DNA from: Kiritimatiellia bacterium
GTDB taxonomy: Bacteria > Verrucomicrobiota > Kiritimatiellia > RFP12 > UBA1067
Assembly: GCA_017563185.1 (NCBI GenBank)
Contig: JAFXIL010000037.1
Coordinates: 1 to 53,051, forward strand
Length of the DNA: 53,051 nucleotides
Direction of reading: 5' to 3'
Shown here: piece by piece, positions 36,278 through 44,288 of the stretch
Position numbering within the stretch: the first letter of the stretch is position 1
How the letters are laid out: every line of letters begins with the position of its first letter
Translations under genes and position numbers: made by a program
The notes under the pieces: model-generated
The model's input: the letters and a program-made list of their open reading frames with translations, nothing else
The model's database searches: none
What the model was told of the DNA's origin: nothing

Positions 36278-37612
36278 ATGACAATAAGAAGAGATTTGTA
36301 CCTAAACAAGTTGATTTCGGCGAAGCACGACGGCTTTGTCAAGATCATTACCGGCATCCGTCGCTGTGGCAAGAGCTTTCTGTTGACGAAGCTTTTCCGC
36401 CGGCATCTTGTTGCGTCGGGGGTTTCATCGAGCCGAATCATCGTATTGGATCTCGATGACGACAAGAACGAATTTCTGAGAAACCCCAGGAGGTTGTCGG
36501 AATGGGTACGACGTAGGATTCGCTCCAAGTCGGTTCGCTACTATCTTTTCATCGACGAGATCCAGATGTGCGAGGAGGTTCGCATTGATGTCGAGGGAGC
36601 GGAGACGAAACTGACTTTCTATGACGTGCTGAACGGCCTTCTCAAGTACCCGAAGCTCGACATTTACGTAACGGGTTCGAATTCAAAGATGCTCTCCAGC
36701 GACATCGCCACAAACTTCCGTGACCGCGGAGAGGAAATACGTCTGCATCCGCTTTCGTTTGCCGAGTTCAGACAGGTCGTCAAAAAGGACGAGTATTCGG
36801 CATTTCGGGAATATTTGGTTTACGGCGGCATGCCGCTCTGCGTGCTGAAGCGGACGGAATCAGACAAGCGGGCATATCTCAAGGCACTCTTCGAAAAAGT
36901 CTATCTCAAGGATGTTGTCGAGCGCAATAAGATCAGGGACAAAAGCGTCCTGGAGTGTGTCTTGGACATGCTCTCGTCGGCTGTTGGATCATTGACAAAT
37001 GCCAACAAGTTGGCGCAACAGCTCAATTCTCAGCAGGGGCTTAAGACCAACAGTCCAACCGTGACCCGTCAAATAGGTTATCTCCGTGATGCCTACCTCT
37101 TCTCTAAGGTTGACCGATATGATGTCCATGGGAAACGGTATCTGAACTATCCCTCCAAGTTTTATAGCGAAGACATCGGGCTACGCAATGTCCGATTGAA
37201 TTTTCGCGAGTTTGAGGATGCGCATCTGATGGAGAACGTGATCTACAACGAACTTGTGGCGCGTGGATATGCGGTTGACGTTGGCGTCGTGGAAGTCGAT
37301 GTCAAGGAAGACGGCAAGGTAACGCGAAAACAGCTTGAGATTGACTTTGTCGTTAATACAGGTTTCAACAAGATCTATATCCAATCTGCCTACGCTCTTC
37401 CGGATCAGGCAAAGCGAGACCAGGAAACGCTTTCGCTCAGGAAGAGCGGCGACTTCTTCAAAAAGATAGTTGTCACAGCGGCGAATGCCCCAGCATTTGA
37501 AGGACAGGACGGTATAACATACATTGGCATAATCCCGTTTCTTCTTGACCGGACGTTTTTGGAGAGTGCCGTGTGTTCTGCAACCAACGCTCCAGGAGCT
37601 TTCCCCGCGTGA
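36278..37612 (+). CDS. AAA_14/DUF4143 ATPase, copy 2
   Basis: 444 residues. The P-loop ATPase has Walker A GIRRCGKSF (26-34), Walker B YLFIDEIQM (D93, E94) and sensor VTGSNSKML. The helical DUF4143 part follows (HPLSFAEFRQVV, EYLVYGGMPLCVL). A nuclease-like end carries QLEIDFVVN (D356), but the usual later E-V-K is replaced by YIQSAYAL, as in many relatives of this subfamily. There is no Shine-Dalgarno, and the promoter places transcription start on the ATG. The gene is bracketed by two copies of a degenerate repeat and by gene debris, which suggests insertion as a unit. The biological role is not established for this family. Confidence 0.88.
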   Translation: MTIRRDLYLNKLISAKHDGFVKIITGIRRCGKSFLLTKLFRRHLVASGVSSSRIIVLDLDDDKNEFLRNPRRLSEWVRRRIRSKSVRYYLFIDEIQMCEEVRIDVEGAETKLTFYDVLNGLLKYPKLDIYVTGSNSKMLSSDIATNFRDRGEEIRLHPLSFAEFRQVVKKDEYSAFREYLVYGGMPLCVLKRTESDKRAYLKALFEKVYLKDVVERNKIRDKSVLECVLDMLSSAVGSLTNANKLAQQLNSQQGLKTNSPTVTRQIGYLRDAYLFSKVDRYDVHGKRYLNYPSKFYSEDIGLRNVRLNFREFEDAHLMENVIYNELVARGYAVDVGVVEVDVKEDGKVTRKQLEIDFVVNTGFNKIYIQSAYALPDQAKRDQETLSLRKSGDFFKKIVVTAANAPAFEGQDGITYIGIIPFLLDRTFLESAVCSATNAPGAFPA

Positions 37613-37709
37613 AGCGGCGGTGCTGGCAGATCGGCGGCTATCGCTGCGGCAACATCACGCGGCAGGCATTCGATGCGGCTCGCGGAGAAGGGCATTTCCT
37701 AGATCTGCT

Positions 37710-37774
37710 CTGGGGTGGTTTCCCGAGCGCCGACGCTCCTAGCATCGGAACCGACAAGACGGTGTGTTCAAAAG
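37710..37774. repeat. Degenerate ~65-bp repeat flanking ATPase copy 2, right copy
   Basis: Same orientation as the copy at 36079-36143. Both can be read as a peptide with GGFPxADAPSxGT followed by TV, so the repeat may derive from a gene end. Confidence 0.6.
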
Positions 37775-37859
37775 AAGGTGCCCGATGACCGCAGCTCCCC
37801 TGTGGCCACAGGGTGAAGGATGGTGGTGCAATCGTCCCTGTCAGATTTCAATGATGTCC

Positions 37860-37883
37860 GTCGTATAGTCGTGTAAGATTTCG
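37860..37883 (+). promoter_or_regulatory. Shared promoter box, copy 1 (before the Sel1-like gene)
   Basis: CGTATAGTCGTGTAAGAT followed by TTCG. The same string with one change recurs at 38381-38404 before the next gene. TAAGAT (37875-37880) fits a -10 box. The standard -35 position is poor, so an alternative sigma factor or an activator may be involved. Confidence 0.6.
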
Positions 37884-37921
37884 TGTTGAAGAACGAGCAA
37901 TATGAAGAAAGGAAAACAAGA

Positions 37922-38341
37922 ATGAAACAGGTATGCTTCTCAGGAGTGCTGGTTGTCGTTGCTGCTTTTGCTGCGGCTTTTGCGTGGGCGCAGGAAGGTG
38001 CGCCAGCGTCGATCGCGAATAAGGACAAATCGGCGTTAGATGCCATGCGGGCGTCTGACGTGGGCAAGAGTGGCGGGGCAGATGCAAAGGACGCACCGCC
38101 CGCGTGGGTCGTATCAAGCACGGGAACCGTGGCACGTGCGGAAGCGGGCGACATTGGCGCCATGGGCGAGATCGCTGACGGGTATAGGCAGCTAGCAATG
38201 TCGCCGAACATCAAGTCGACAGGTGAAGAGCGCATGGTGATGATCCAAGAGGCGACGAAATGGTTCACGCGAGCGGCTTCTCTTGGACATGAACGATCTG
38301 CCAAGATTTTGGAGAAGTTGCAAAAGGACTCTACGCGGTAA
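37922..38341 (+). CDS. Small secreted Sel1-like repeat protein
   Basis: 139 residues. The start lies after GAAAGGAAAAC; a frame to 37883 has no ribosome site. A signal peptide (residues 1-23, ending AFAWA) is followed by a low-complexity linker and one Sel1-like (SLR) unit pair (about 75-135: ARAEAGDIGAMGEIADGY ... EATKWFTRAASLGHERSAKI). SLR proteins act in protein contacts in the envelope. The promoter box is identical to that of the lipoprotein gene downstream, so the two are probably co-regulated. Confidence 0.72.
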   Translation: MKQVCFSGVLVVVAAFAAAFAWAQEGAPASIANKDKSALDAMRASDVGKSGGADAKDAPPAWVVSSTGTVARAEAGDIGAMGEIADGYRQLAMSPNIKSTGEERMVMIQEATKWFTRAASLGHERSAKILEKLQKDSTR

Positions 38342-38380
38342 AGATCTCGGACGCTAGGACGCACAGAAGGCGTTGGCGGC

Positions 38381-38404
38381 ATCGTATAGACGTGTAAGAT
38401 TTCG
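38381..38404 (+). promoter_or_regulatory. Shared promoter box, copy 2 (before the lipoprotein gene)
   Basis: CGTATAGACGTGTAAGAT followed by TTCG. It differs from the copy at 37860-37883 at one of about 24 positions. TAAGAT at 38395-38400 is the presumed -10; TTGGCG (38373-38378) could serve as -35 with 16-bp spacing. Confidence 0.6.
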
Positions 38405-38440
38405 CAGCAAGTAGCGAATAAGGCTCAGAGGAAAACTACA

Positions 38441-38998
38441 ATGAAGAAGAGCATGGCGATTTCAATTGGATGCCTGATGGTGGCCGCGATTGCCGGGTGC
38501 AAGTATGGGCCGGACTACATCGATCCGTTCGGGGTCCCTGTCGAGGAATCATCGAAGTATGCGCTTGCACCGAATACAAGATGGACCTCCCTGCGCTACG
38601 GCGAGTGTCCGGTGCTGTCCAAGGAGGGCGTCTGGGAATTGCGGATTCTCAAGGATGGCCGCAGGGTTCAATTCGTCAAATTTGACGATGATTGGGCTAT
38701 GAAGCGTCCGAGGATCGTTAAAGACAGCATTCTCGCGTCTGACGAGTGGAGTTGGGTTGCTCGGCAACTGGAGCAGGCGGATGTTTCGCGCTGGAAAACG
38801 TTCTATCAACCAGCCAGAGATGTTGTGATTTTAGATGGAACTTCCTGGTACCTTAAGTTTATGGATGGAAGCAATGTCGTTGGGGAAGTTACTGGGTGGA
38901 ACGCCTGGCCGAGAAACTTCAAGGACTTTAAATCCATTCTGGATGCCTTTGACATTACCCAGGGCGGTTCTTTCTATTTCAGGACTGAGGAGGAATGA
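38441..38998 (+). CDS. Small lipoprotein, function unknown
   Basis: 185 residues. The signal peptide ends in a lipobox (VAAIAGC, Cys20), predicting a lipid-anchored envelope protein. The mature part is a mix of strands and helices (VWELRILKDGRRVQFVKFDDDW; TSWYLKFMDGSNVVGEVTGW) without repeats or known motifs. The final segment ends in acidic residues. The gene shares its upstream box with the Sel1-like gene. Confidence 0.75.
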   Translation: MKKSMAISIGCLMVAAIAGCKYGPDYIDPFGVPVEESSKYALAPNTRWTSLRYGECPVLSKEGVWELRILKDGRRVQFVKFDDDWAMKRPRIVKDSILASDEWSWVARQLEQADVSRWKTFYQPARDVVILDGTSWYLKFMDGSNVVGEVTGWNAWPRNFKDFKSILDAFDITQGGSFYFRTEEE

Positions 38999-39259
38999 AC
39001 CGCCATGCCGTAGGAAGGTGAGGCGCAATGGCCAGGGGACAGGTCTCACTAGTGGTGTGGTGGTTGGGTGGTGCGGTGGTACGGTGGTCAGCCGACCAGC
39101 CGAACGCCGTGTTTATTGTTGCCAATGTGAGAATGTTGCCAATACCAATGTTGCCAATGTCCAATTCTACCCTCTAGTTCAATCGCCCTTTAATTGTAAA
39201 TTGGATTTGGCAATGGCAACACTTCCACATTGGTAACATTAGAACGGGCAGGGGGAGAG

Positions 39260-39289
39260 TCCCCACGGACGCGAACGACTTTTTCCGCG
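39260..39289 (+). repeat. Relic of the surface-protein C-terminal domain
   Basis: Thirty bases match 34801-34830 at 28 positions and encode PTDANDFFR, the motif PTDANDLFR of the giant protein's last domain. The flanks do not continue the similarity. Confidence 0.6.
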
Positions 39290-39290
39290 A

Positions 39291-39338
39291 TGCAAGGGCG
39301 AGGGCGCCCTTGCTACATCAGGTCTTGCAACTGCCTCA
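39291..39338. repeat. 48-base intergenic repeat with hairpin, copy 2
   Basis: Same orientation and hairpin arms (CAAGGGCG/CGCCCTTG) as copy 1 at 27377-27424, with about four mismatches in 48. Confidence 0.8.
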
Positions 39339-39425
39339 AAACAAGAAGGCAATTCTCGGCTTGCGTCCACGGCCTGTTTGGTGTAAACTATGTGCCGTGG
39401 GGAAAACAAACGAAAGGAATAAATT

Positions 39426-41903
39426 GTGCATTCTGACAACCTCGTGAAGGCGTGCTGGGCGACTCTCGGCGTGCTGGCGTGTGCGGCGGCATTTGCCGCC
39501 GGGCCGAAGAAAGTGCTGGTGTTCAGCCGGTGCGAAGGATTCAACCACAGAGATTCGATTGCCGTTGGCAACCAGACGATCCGTGCCGCAGCCGCGAAGA
39601 TGGGCTACACGGTCGACTTCTCGCTCGAGTACGACGCGCTGAAGCTCGAGAACCTGAAGAAGTACGACACGCTGCTTCTGAACAACACCACAAACCTGAA
39701 GACGAAGGACAATCCTTTCGTCGAGCCCTCGCTTATCGAATATGTGCGTAGCGGCGGCGGTCTCTGCCTCATCCATGCCGCTCTCGACAACTTCTACGAC
39801 GCGCCTGCGTGCTCGATCATGGGCGGCGGCCGCTTCGACGGCCACCCCTGGGGCGCGGGCGGCGGCGAGTGGAAGTTCAAGGTCGAAGAGCCGGAACATC
39901 CCGTGAACGCCGCGTTCAAGGCGCTCGGTCCCTCCTTCGCCCTCAGCGACGAGATATACCAGCACTCCTCGCCGTTCTACGACCGCTCCCAGCTGCGCGT
40001 GCTCATCTCCATGGACCTCACGGATCCCGTCACGAGAGATCGCAAGGGCCAGAAGCGCGCTGACGGCGACTACGCTGTTTCCTGGGTGCGCGCGTTCGGC
40101 AAGGGGCGCGTGTTCTACACCTCGTTCGCGCACGACGGCCGCGCCTGGCGCGACCCCGTTCGCCGCGCGCACATCTTCGCCGGTCTCGCCTACTGCCTCG
40201 GCGACCTGAAGGCCCCCGACACGCCGCGCGAGATCTCGTGGAGCAAGGCCACCTCCGCCGAGCGCTGCTCGCTGCTCTCAGCCTACGCGATGCGCGGCGA
40301 CGCCAAGGCCGTGGCCGCCCATCTGGACGACGCCAATGCCGACGTCGCCAAGGCCGCCGCCCTCGCACTCGGCCGCATTGGATGCCCCAAGGCGCTTGAG
40401 CTTCTCATGAAGAAGACGAAGGAGGCCTGCGGCGACGCCACGCTGGCGGACGCCCGCCGCACGGCGCTCGGCGCCGCTCTCGGCCGCATGGCCGAATGCG
40501 GCAAGGCCAAGGAGGCCGCGGCTGTCGCCAAGACCGTGTACGAGTGCCCCAAGGCGCCGGCATGGCTGCGCGCCGCCGCCACGCGCGTTCTCGTGAAGGC
40601 CGACGCGTCGTTCTTCCCCACGGCGCTCGCTGACAAGTCCAGGCTCGTGTGCCAGGCCGCCCTCTCCGCCGCATGTTGCGTGCCGAACGCGACTCTCGAG
40701 GCCGAGCTCAGGAAGACGAAGTGCCCTTGCGCAAAGGTCGCGCTTCTGAAGAAGCTCGCCGCGAAGCGCGCCAAGGAGAGCGTGAAGACGGTTGCGGCGT
40801 GCGCCGCCGACGCCGACGAGAACGTGTCCGTTGCCGCGCTTGAGGCGCTCGGCGCGATCGGCGGCCCCGCCGACGTTCCGGTGATCCTCTCGGCCCGCTC
40901 GCGCGGCGGCGCCGTGGCCGCCAAGGCCGACGAGGTGCTCGCCGAGATGGGCGGCATCGGCGACAAGATATTCGAGCTCGCGAAGGGCGACATCGGATAT
41001 CTCGCCGTGGCCGCCAAGCGTGGCGAAACGAAGAATCTGACGGGCTGGGAGCAGTTCATGAAGGCTGCGGATCCGAAGACGCGCAAGGCCGCGTGGCGCG
41101 CGTTCGGCAAGATCAGCACGCCCGAGACGCTCGCCGCCTCGCTCGCCTGGCTTGGCGCCGTGGGCTCCGAAGAAGCGGACGTCGCGAAGAACGCTGCGTG
41201 GCACGCGCTGCGCGGCCTCCCCGCAGCCGAGCGCGACGAGAAGATGTGGAAGGCGTGGCGCGCCGCCGGCGCGGATGGACGCAAGGCCATCGAGGACCTG
41301 GTGTTCCGCGCAAACGGCATCGACGCATTCGACTTCTGGAAGAAGCACATTGATGCGGCAGGCAGCAGTTCCGTGCAGAGAGCCGCGAAGAAGGCGTACG
41401 TCGCCACGGCGGCCATAATCGAGGCCGACATCAAGAAGGGCGCGAAGAAGGCCGACAGCGCGAAGTGGAAGGCTTCCGCCTCGCGCGACGGGCATAACGT
41501 GAAGAACGCGTTCGACGGCAACGGCAACTCGCGCTGGACGTCGGGAATGAATCCAAAGGGAGTGTGGTATGCGCTCGACTTCGGGGACAAGCTGTTCGTT
41601 GACGAAGTGACGCTCGACACCACCAAGTCTGCCGGCGACACTCCGCGCGGGTGCGAAGTGTTCGTGAGCGACGACGGCGCCAACTGGACGGGTCCGGTGG
41701 CCGCATGCGACGAGAACACGCAGAAGACCACCTCGTTCCGCATCGGCAAGGCGACGCGCCACCTCAAGTTCGTGGCGCTCGAGTCTCGTCAGGGCCTGCA
41801 CTGGTCGATCCACGAGATCGAGGTGAAGGCGGGCGTAGACGAGGCGAAGGTGAAGAAGATCAAGGCCACCGCGGCGCAGTACCGCCAGGAAGGGGTCAGG
41901 TAA
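39426..41903 (+). CDS. Exported ThuA-HEAT-discoidin (F5/8C) protein
   Basis: 825 residues, GTG start supported by AAAGGA. A signal peptide ends AAAFAAG. The ThuA domain covers about 28-265 (KVLVFSRCEGFNHRDSI, GGGLCLIHAALDNFY, GRVFYTSFAHDGRAW). Residues 270-640 are Ala-rich HEAT-like repeats (DVAKAAALALGRIGCPKALELL). Residues about 676-805 are a discoidin/F5-8 type C domain (NVKNAFDGNGNSRWTSG ... GLHWSIHEIEV). ThuA proteins are linked to disaccharide oxidation and breakdown, and the discoidin domain suggests glycan binding. The Gfo/Idh gene follows 16 bases after the stop, a frequent pairing in PVC bacteria. Confidence 0.86.
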   Translation: MHSDNLVKACWATLGVLACAAAFAAGPKKVLVFSRCEGFNHRDSIAVGNQTIRAAAAKMGYTVDFSLEYDALKLENLKKYDTLLLNNTTNLKTKDNPFVEPSLIEYVRSGGGLCLIHAALDNFYDAPACSIMGGGRFDGHPWGAGGGEWKFKVEEPEHPVNAAFKALGPSFALSDEIYQHSSPFYDRSQLRVLISMDLTDPVTRDRKGQKRADGDYAVSWVRAFGKGRVFYTSFAHDGRAWRDPVRRAHIFAGLAYCLGDLKAPDTPREISWSKATSAERCSLLSAYAMRGDAKAVAAHLDDANADVAKAAALALGRIGCPKALELLMKKTKEACGDATLADARRTALGAALGRMAECGKAKEAAAVAKTVYECPKAPAWLRAAATRVLVKADASFFPTALADKSRLVCQAALSAACCVPNATLEAELRKTKCPCAKVALLKKLAAKRAKESVKTVAACAADADENVSVAALEALGAIGGPADVPVILSARSRGGAVAAKADEVLAEMGGIGDKIFELAKGDIGYLAVAAKRGETKNLTGWEQFMKAADPKTRKAAWRAFGKISTPETLAASLAWLGAVGSEEADVAKNAAWHALRGLPAAERDEKMWKAWRAAGADGRKAIEDLVFRANGIDAFDFWKKHIDAAGSSSVQRAAKKAYVATAAIIEADIKKGAKKADSAKWKASASRDGHNVKNAFDGNGNSRWTSGMNPKGVWYALDFGDKLFVDEVTLDTTKSAGDTPRGCEVFVSDDGANWTGPVAACDENTQKTTSFRIGKATRHLKFVALESRQGLHWSIHEIEVKAGVDEAKVKKIKATAAQYRQEGVR

Positions 41904-41919
41904 GATGAAGGAGCTTAAA

Positions 41920-43194
41920 ATGAAGAACGGAATCTCAAGGCGCGCATTCCTTGGCGCGGGCGCGGCGTTCGGCGCGTTCAATCTGGTGCCGGGAAGCGTG
42001 ATGGGCGCGAATGCGCCGTCCAACCGCATCGTGATGGGCATGATCGGCGTGGGCGGAATGGGCAACGGCAACATGGGCACGTTCCTTGGAATGAACGACG
42101 TCCAGGTGGTGGCCGTGTGCGACGTGAACTCCAACAAGACGGCGAGCGCGAAGAACAAGGTGGACAAGCGCTACGGCAACAAGGACTGCCGCGAATACCA
42201 CGACTTCCGCGAGCTCTGCGTTCGCGACGACGTCGACGCCGTGATGATCGCCACGCCCGACCACTGGCACGCCTACGTGGGCACGTTCGCCGCGAGCCAC
42301 GGCAAGGACATCTACGGCGAGAAGCCGTTCACGCACGACCTGCTCGAGGGACGCGCCCTCGTGCGCGCCGTGGAGCGCAACGGACGCATCTGACAGACGG
42401 GCAGCTGGCAGCGCTCGCAGAGCGAGATGCGGCACGCCGTGGAGCTCGTGCGCAACGGGCGCCTCGGCAAGATCGCGCGCGTGGTGGTGGGCCTTCCCTC
42501 CGGCGGTCGCGGGCGCAACAAGGGCCTCAAGGTCACGCCCGTGCCGAAGGAGCTCGACTGGAACTTCTGGCTCGGCCCGGCGCCGTGGCGCGAGTTCACG
42601 GGTGTCTATGACTGGGACTGGCGCTGGGTCTCCGACTGGGGCGGCGGCCAGCTCATGGACTGGATCGGCCACCACGGCGACATCGCCCAGTGGGGCCTTG
42701 GCACCGACCGCACCGGTCCCGTGCTCTTCGAGGGCACGGCGCCCTACGACCGTGAGGGCATCTACGACACGCCCAAGTCCTATCGCATCGAATGCGAGTA
42801 CGCCAACGGCGTGAAGCTGACCGTGGCGGACAACCATCAGGTGCGCGATGGCGCCACCTGGTACGGCGAGAACGGCGAGTGGGTGTGGGTGACCCGCGGC
42901 AGGTGGGACGCCTCCACCCCCGCGCTCAAGAACGCCCGCATCGAGGCCGGCGAGATCCGCTTCAAGAGCCCTGGCCACCAGCGCCAGTTCATCGACTGCG
43001 TGAAGTCCCGCAAGACCACCCTCACTCCGGCCGAAGTGGCACATCGCTCCGCCAGCATCGGCCACCTCTGCCAGATCGCGCTCAAGACGCGCCGGAAGAT
43101 CAGGTGGAACCCCGACACGGAGACGATCGTGGACGACGCCGAGGCCTCGCGCCTGCTCGGCCGCGCGCCGCGCGGGCCCTGGGCGCTCTGCTAG
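41920..43194 (+). pseudogene. Tat-exported Gfo/Idh/MocA oxidoreductase interrupted by one TGA
   Basis: The frame runs 424 codons, with TGA at 42391-42393 (codon 158) as the only interruption. The start at 41920 is favoured by GAAGGAG seven bases upstream. A Tat signal (SRRAFLGAGAAFGAF) leads to a Rossmann fold (MIGVGGMGNGNMG) and the family core (ATPDHWHAYVG, GEKPFTHDLLEGRALV). After NGRI the family reads W- or F-QTGSxQRS; here the codon is TGA in ATC-TGA-CAG, followed by QTGSWQRSQSEMRHAVELV. The C-terminal dimer domain is intact (GGQLMDWIGHHGDIAQW). TGA is a normal stop elsewhere in the window. The options are a recent nonsense mutation, readthrough or a base-call error. Without readthrough the product would be a 157-residue fragment; an internal ATG at 42427 could restart. 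Confidence 0.85.
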
Positions 43195-43214
43195 CCGAAA
43201 GGTGCAACTTACCG

Positions 43215-43244
43215 TTGTCTAATCGATGGTTTGTTTGGTATAAT
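43215..43244 (+). promoter_or_regulatory. Promoter of the ferredoxin-transporter operon
   Basis: TTGTCT (43215-43220), 18 bp, TATAAT (43239-43244), 34 bases before the ATG at 43279. Confidence 0.7.
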
Positions 43245-43278
43245 CACTACATCTCTCAACAACAAGGAGGAATTGAAA

Positions 43279-43452
43279 ATGGCTCACAAGATTGACCAGG
43301 AGAAGTGCGTGGCGTGCGGCTGCTGCAAGGACGCTTGCCCCGCCGAGGCTATTGCCGAAGGCTCGCCCGCGTACGTGATCGACGCCGACAAGTGCGTTGA
43401 CTGCGGCGCGTGCGCCGGTACCTGCCCGAACGAAGCGATTGCCCCGGCGTGA
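43279..43452 (+). CDS. 2[4Fe-4S] ferredoxin
   Basis: 57 residues, with AAGGAGG upstream of the ATG. Two complete cluster motifs are present: CVACGCCKDACP (8-Fe type first half) and CVDCGACAGTCP. This is the small clostridial-type electron carrier of anaerobes. The stop codon overlaps the GTG start of the next gene (43449-43452), so it is translationally coupled to a membrane transporter. Confidence 0.95.
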   Translation: MAHKIDQEKCVACGCCKDACPAEAIAEGSPAYVIDADKCVDCGACAGTCPNEAIAPA

Positions 43453-44288
43453 TCGACTTCATCCTAGACAACCTGCTGCTGCTTCCATTCCTTTTTCCAG
43501 CCTACCTTGTGCTGGAGTGGATGGAAGCGCATGCGGGAGACGCGCTCGAGCGAAAGCTCGGGCGTGTCAGTCAATGGGGACCGTTCTTCGGCGCGGCCGC
43601 GGGCGTCGTGCCGCAGTGCGGCTTCTCCGCCGCGGCGGCTTCTCTGTATGCGGGCGGCGCGATCACGGCGGGCACGCTCGTGGCGGTGTTTCTCTCCACG
43701 TCAGACGAGCTGATACCCGTGCTCCTCTCCAAGCAGGTGTCGCCCGCATTCGTGTTCAGGCTCGCCGGGCTCAAGGTTCTATTCGCCGTCTTCGCCGGCT
43801 TTGCGGTGAACGCGTTTCTTTACTGCATCGGGCGGAGGGGGCCGTCGCCGCACGTCGACGAGCTGTGCGCGCGCAGCAGGTGCCACTGCTCCAATCATCG
43901 CGGGATACTCGTTCCGGCCCTCATCCACACGGCCGAGATTTTCCTGTTTCTGCTCGTTGTCTCTGCGGTGATAGAGCTTGTGATGCACTACTGCGGCGGC
44001 GAGGAGGCGATGAAGGGGCTGGTGTTCAACAAACCGTTCCTCGGAGAGATGCTGGGCGGGCTTATGGGGCTTGTGCCGAACTGCGCAGTCTCGGCCGCGT
44101 GCGCCGAGCTGTACTCGGCAGGTGGAATGTCGCCTGGCGCCTTGTGCGCGGCGTCCCTCACCGGGGCGGGCATGGGAATGCTCGTTCTCTTCCGCACGCA
44201 CCGGCATTTCGTGCAGAACCTGGGAATACTCGCCGCCACATATCTTTTCGGCGTGCTGTTCGGGTACATAGGCGGGATGTTCCTTTGA
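43449..44288 (+). CDS. ArsP_2-type (putative manganese/heavy-metal) membrane exporter
   Basis: 279 residues with about eight to ten hydrophobic segments. The two inverted halves carry the paired motifs of the family: VVPQCGFSAAAASLYAGGAI near residue 50 with STSDELIPVL after it, and LVPNCAVSAACAELYSAGGM near 205 with TGAGMGMLVLFRTH. The GTG start overlaps the ferredoxin stop; the upstream in-frame sequence is ferredoxin-coding, so no earlier start fits. The central loop is Cys/His-rich (CARSRCHCSNHRG), which may bind metal. The annotation as manganese or arsenic exporter is by family only. The next gene overlaps by one base. Confidence 0.8.
   Translation: MIDFILDNLLLLPFLFPAYLVLEWMEAHAGDALERKLGRVSQWGPFFGAAAGVVPQCGFSAAAASLYAGGAITAGTLVAVFLSTSDELIPVLLSKQVSPAFVFRLAGLKVLFAVFAGFAVNAFLYCIGRRGPSPHVDELCARSRCHCSNHRGILVPALIHTAEIFLFLLVVSAVIELVMHYCGGEEAMKGLVFNKPFLGEMLGGLMGLVPNCAVSAACAELYSAGGMSPGALCAASLTGAGMGMLVLFRTHRHFVQNLGILAATYLFGVLFGYIGGMFL

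Larger units (their letters stand above)
37613..37921 (+). other. Intergenic region after ATPase copy 2
   Basis: This 309-base stretch holds the right copy of the degenerate repeat (37710-37774) and the first copy of the shared promoter box (37860-37883). Its first 100 bases are GC-rich and coding-like, but I find no recognisable protein. Confidence 0.5.
38999..39425. other. 427-base intergenic stretch with repeat debris
   Basis: It holds three direct TGTTGCCAAT boxes (39118, 39134, 39149), an inverted relative near 39210-39222, a 30-bp relic of the giant-protein C-terminal domain (39260-39289), and the second copy of the hairpin repeat (39291-39338). No intact gene is present. Confidence 0.65.

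Noticed and set aside
39118-39222. TGTTGCCAAT boxes as a separate regulatory array
   Set aside because: The three copies are irregularly spaced in AT-rich intergenic DNA, far from a start codon; recorded only as part of the intergenic stretch.
42391-42393. TGA as selenocysteine or genome-wide Trp codon
   Set aside because: The family has Trp or Phe here, not Cys; no selenocysteine hairpin was recognised after the codon; and many neighbouring genes end at TGA with overlapping starts.
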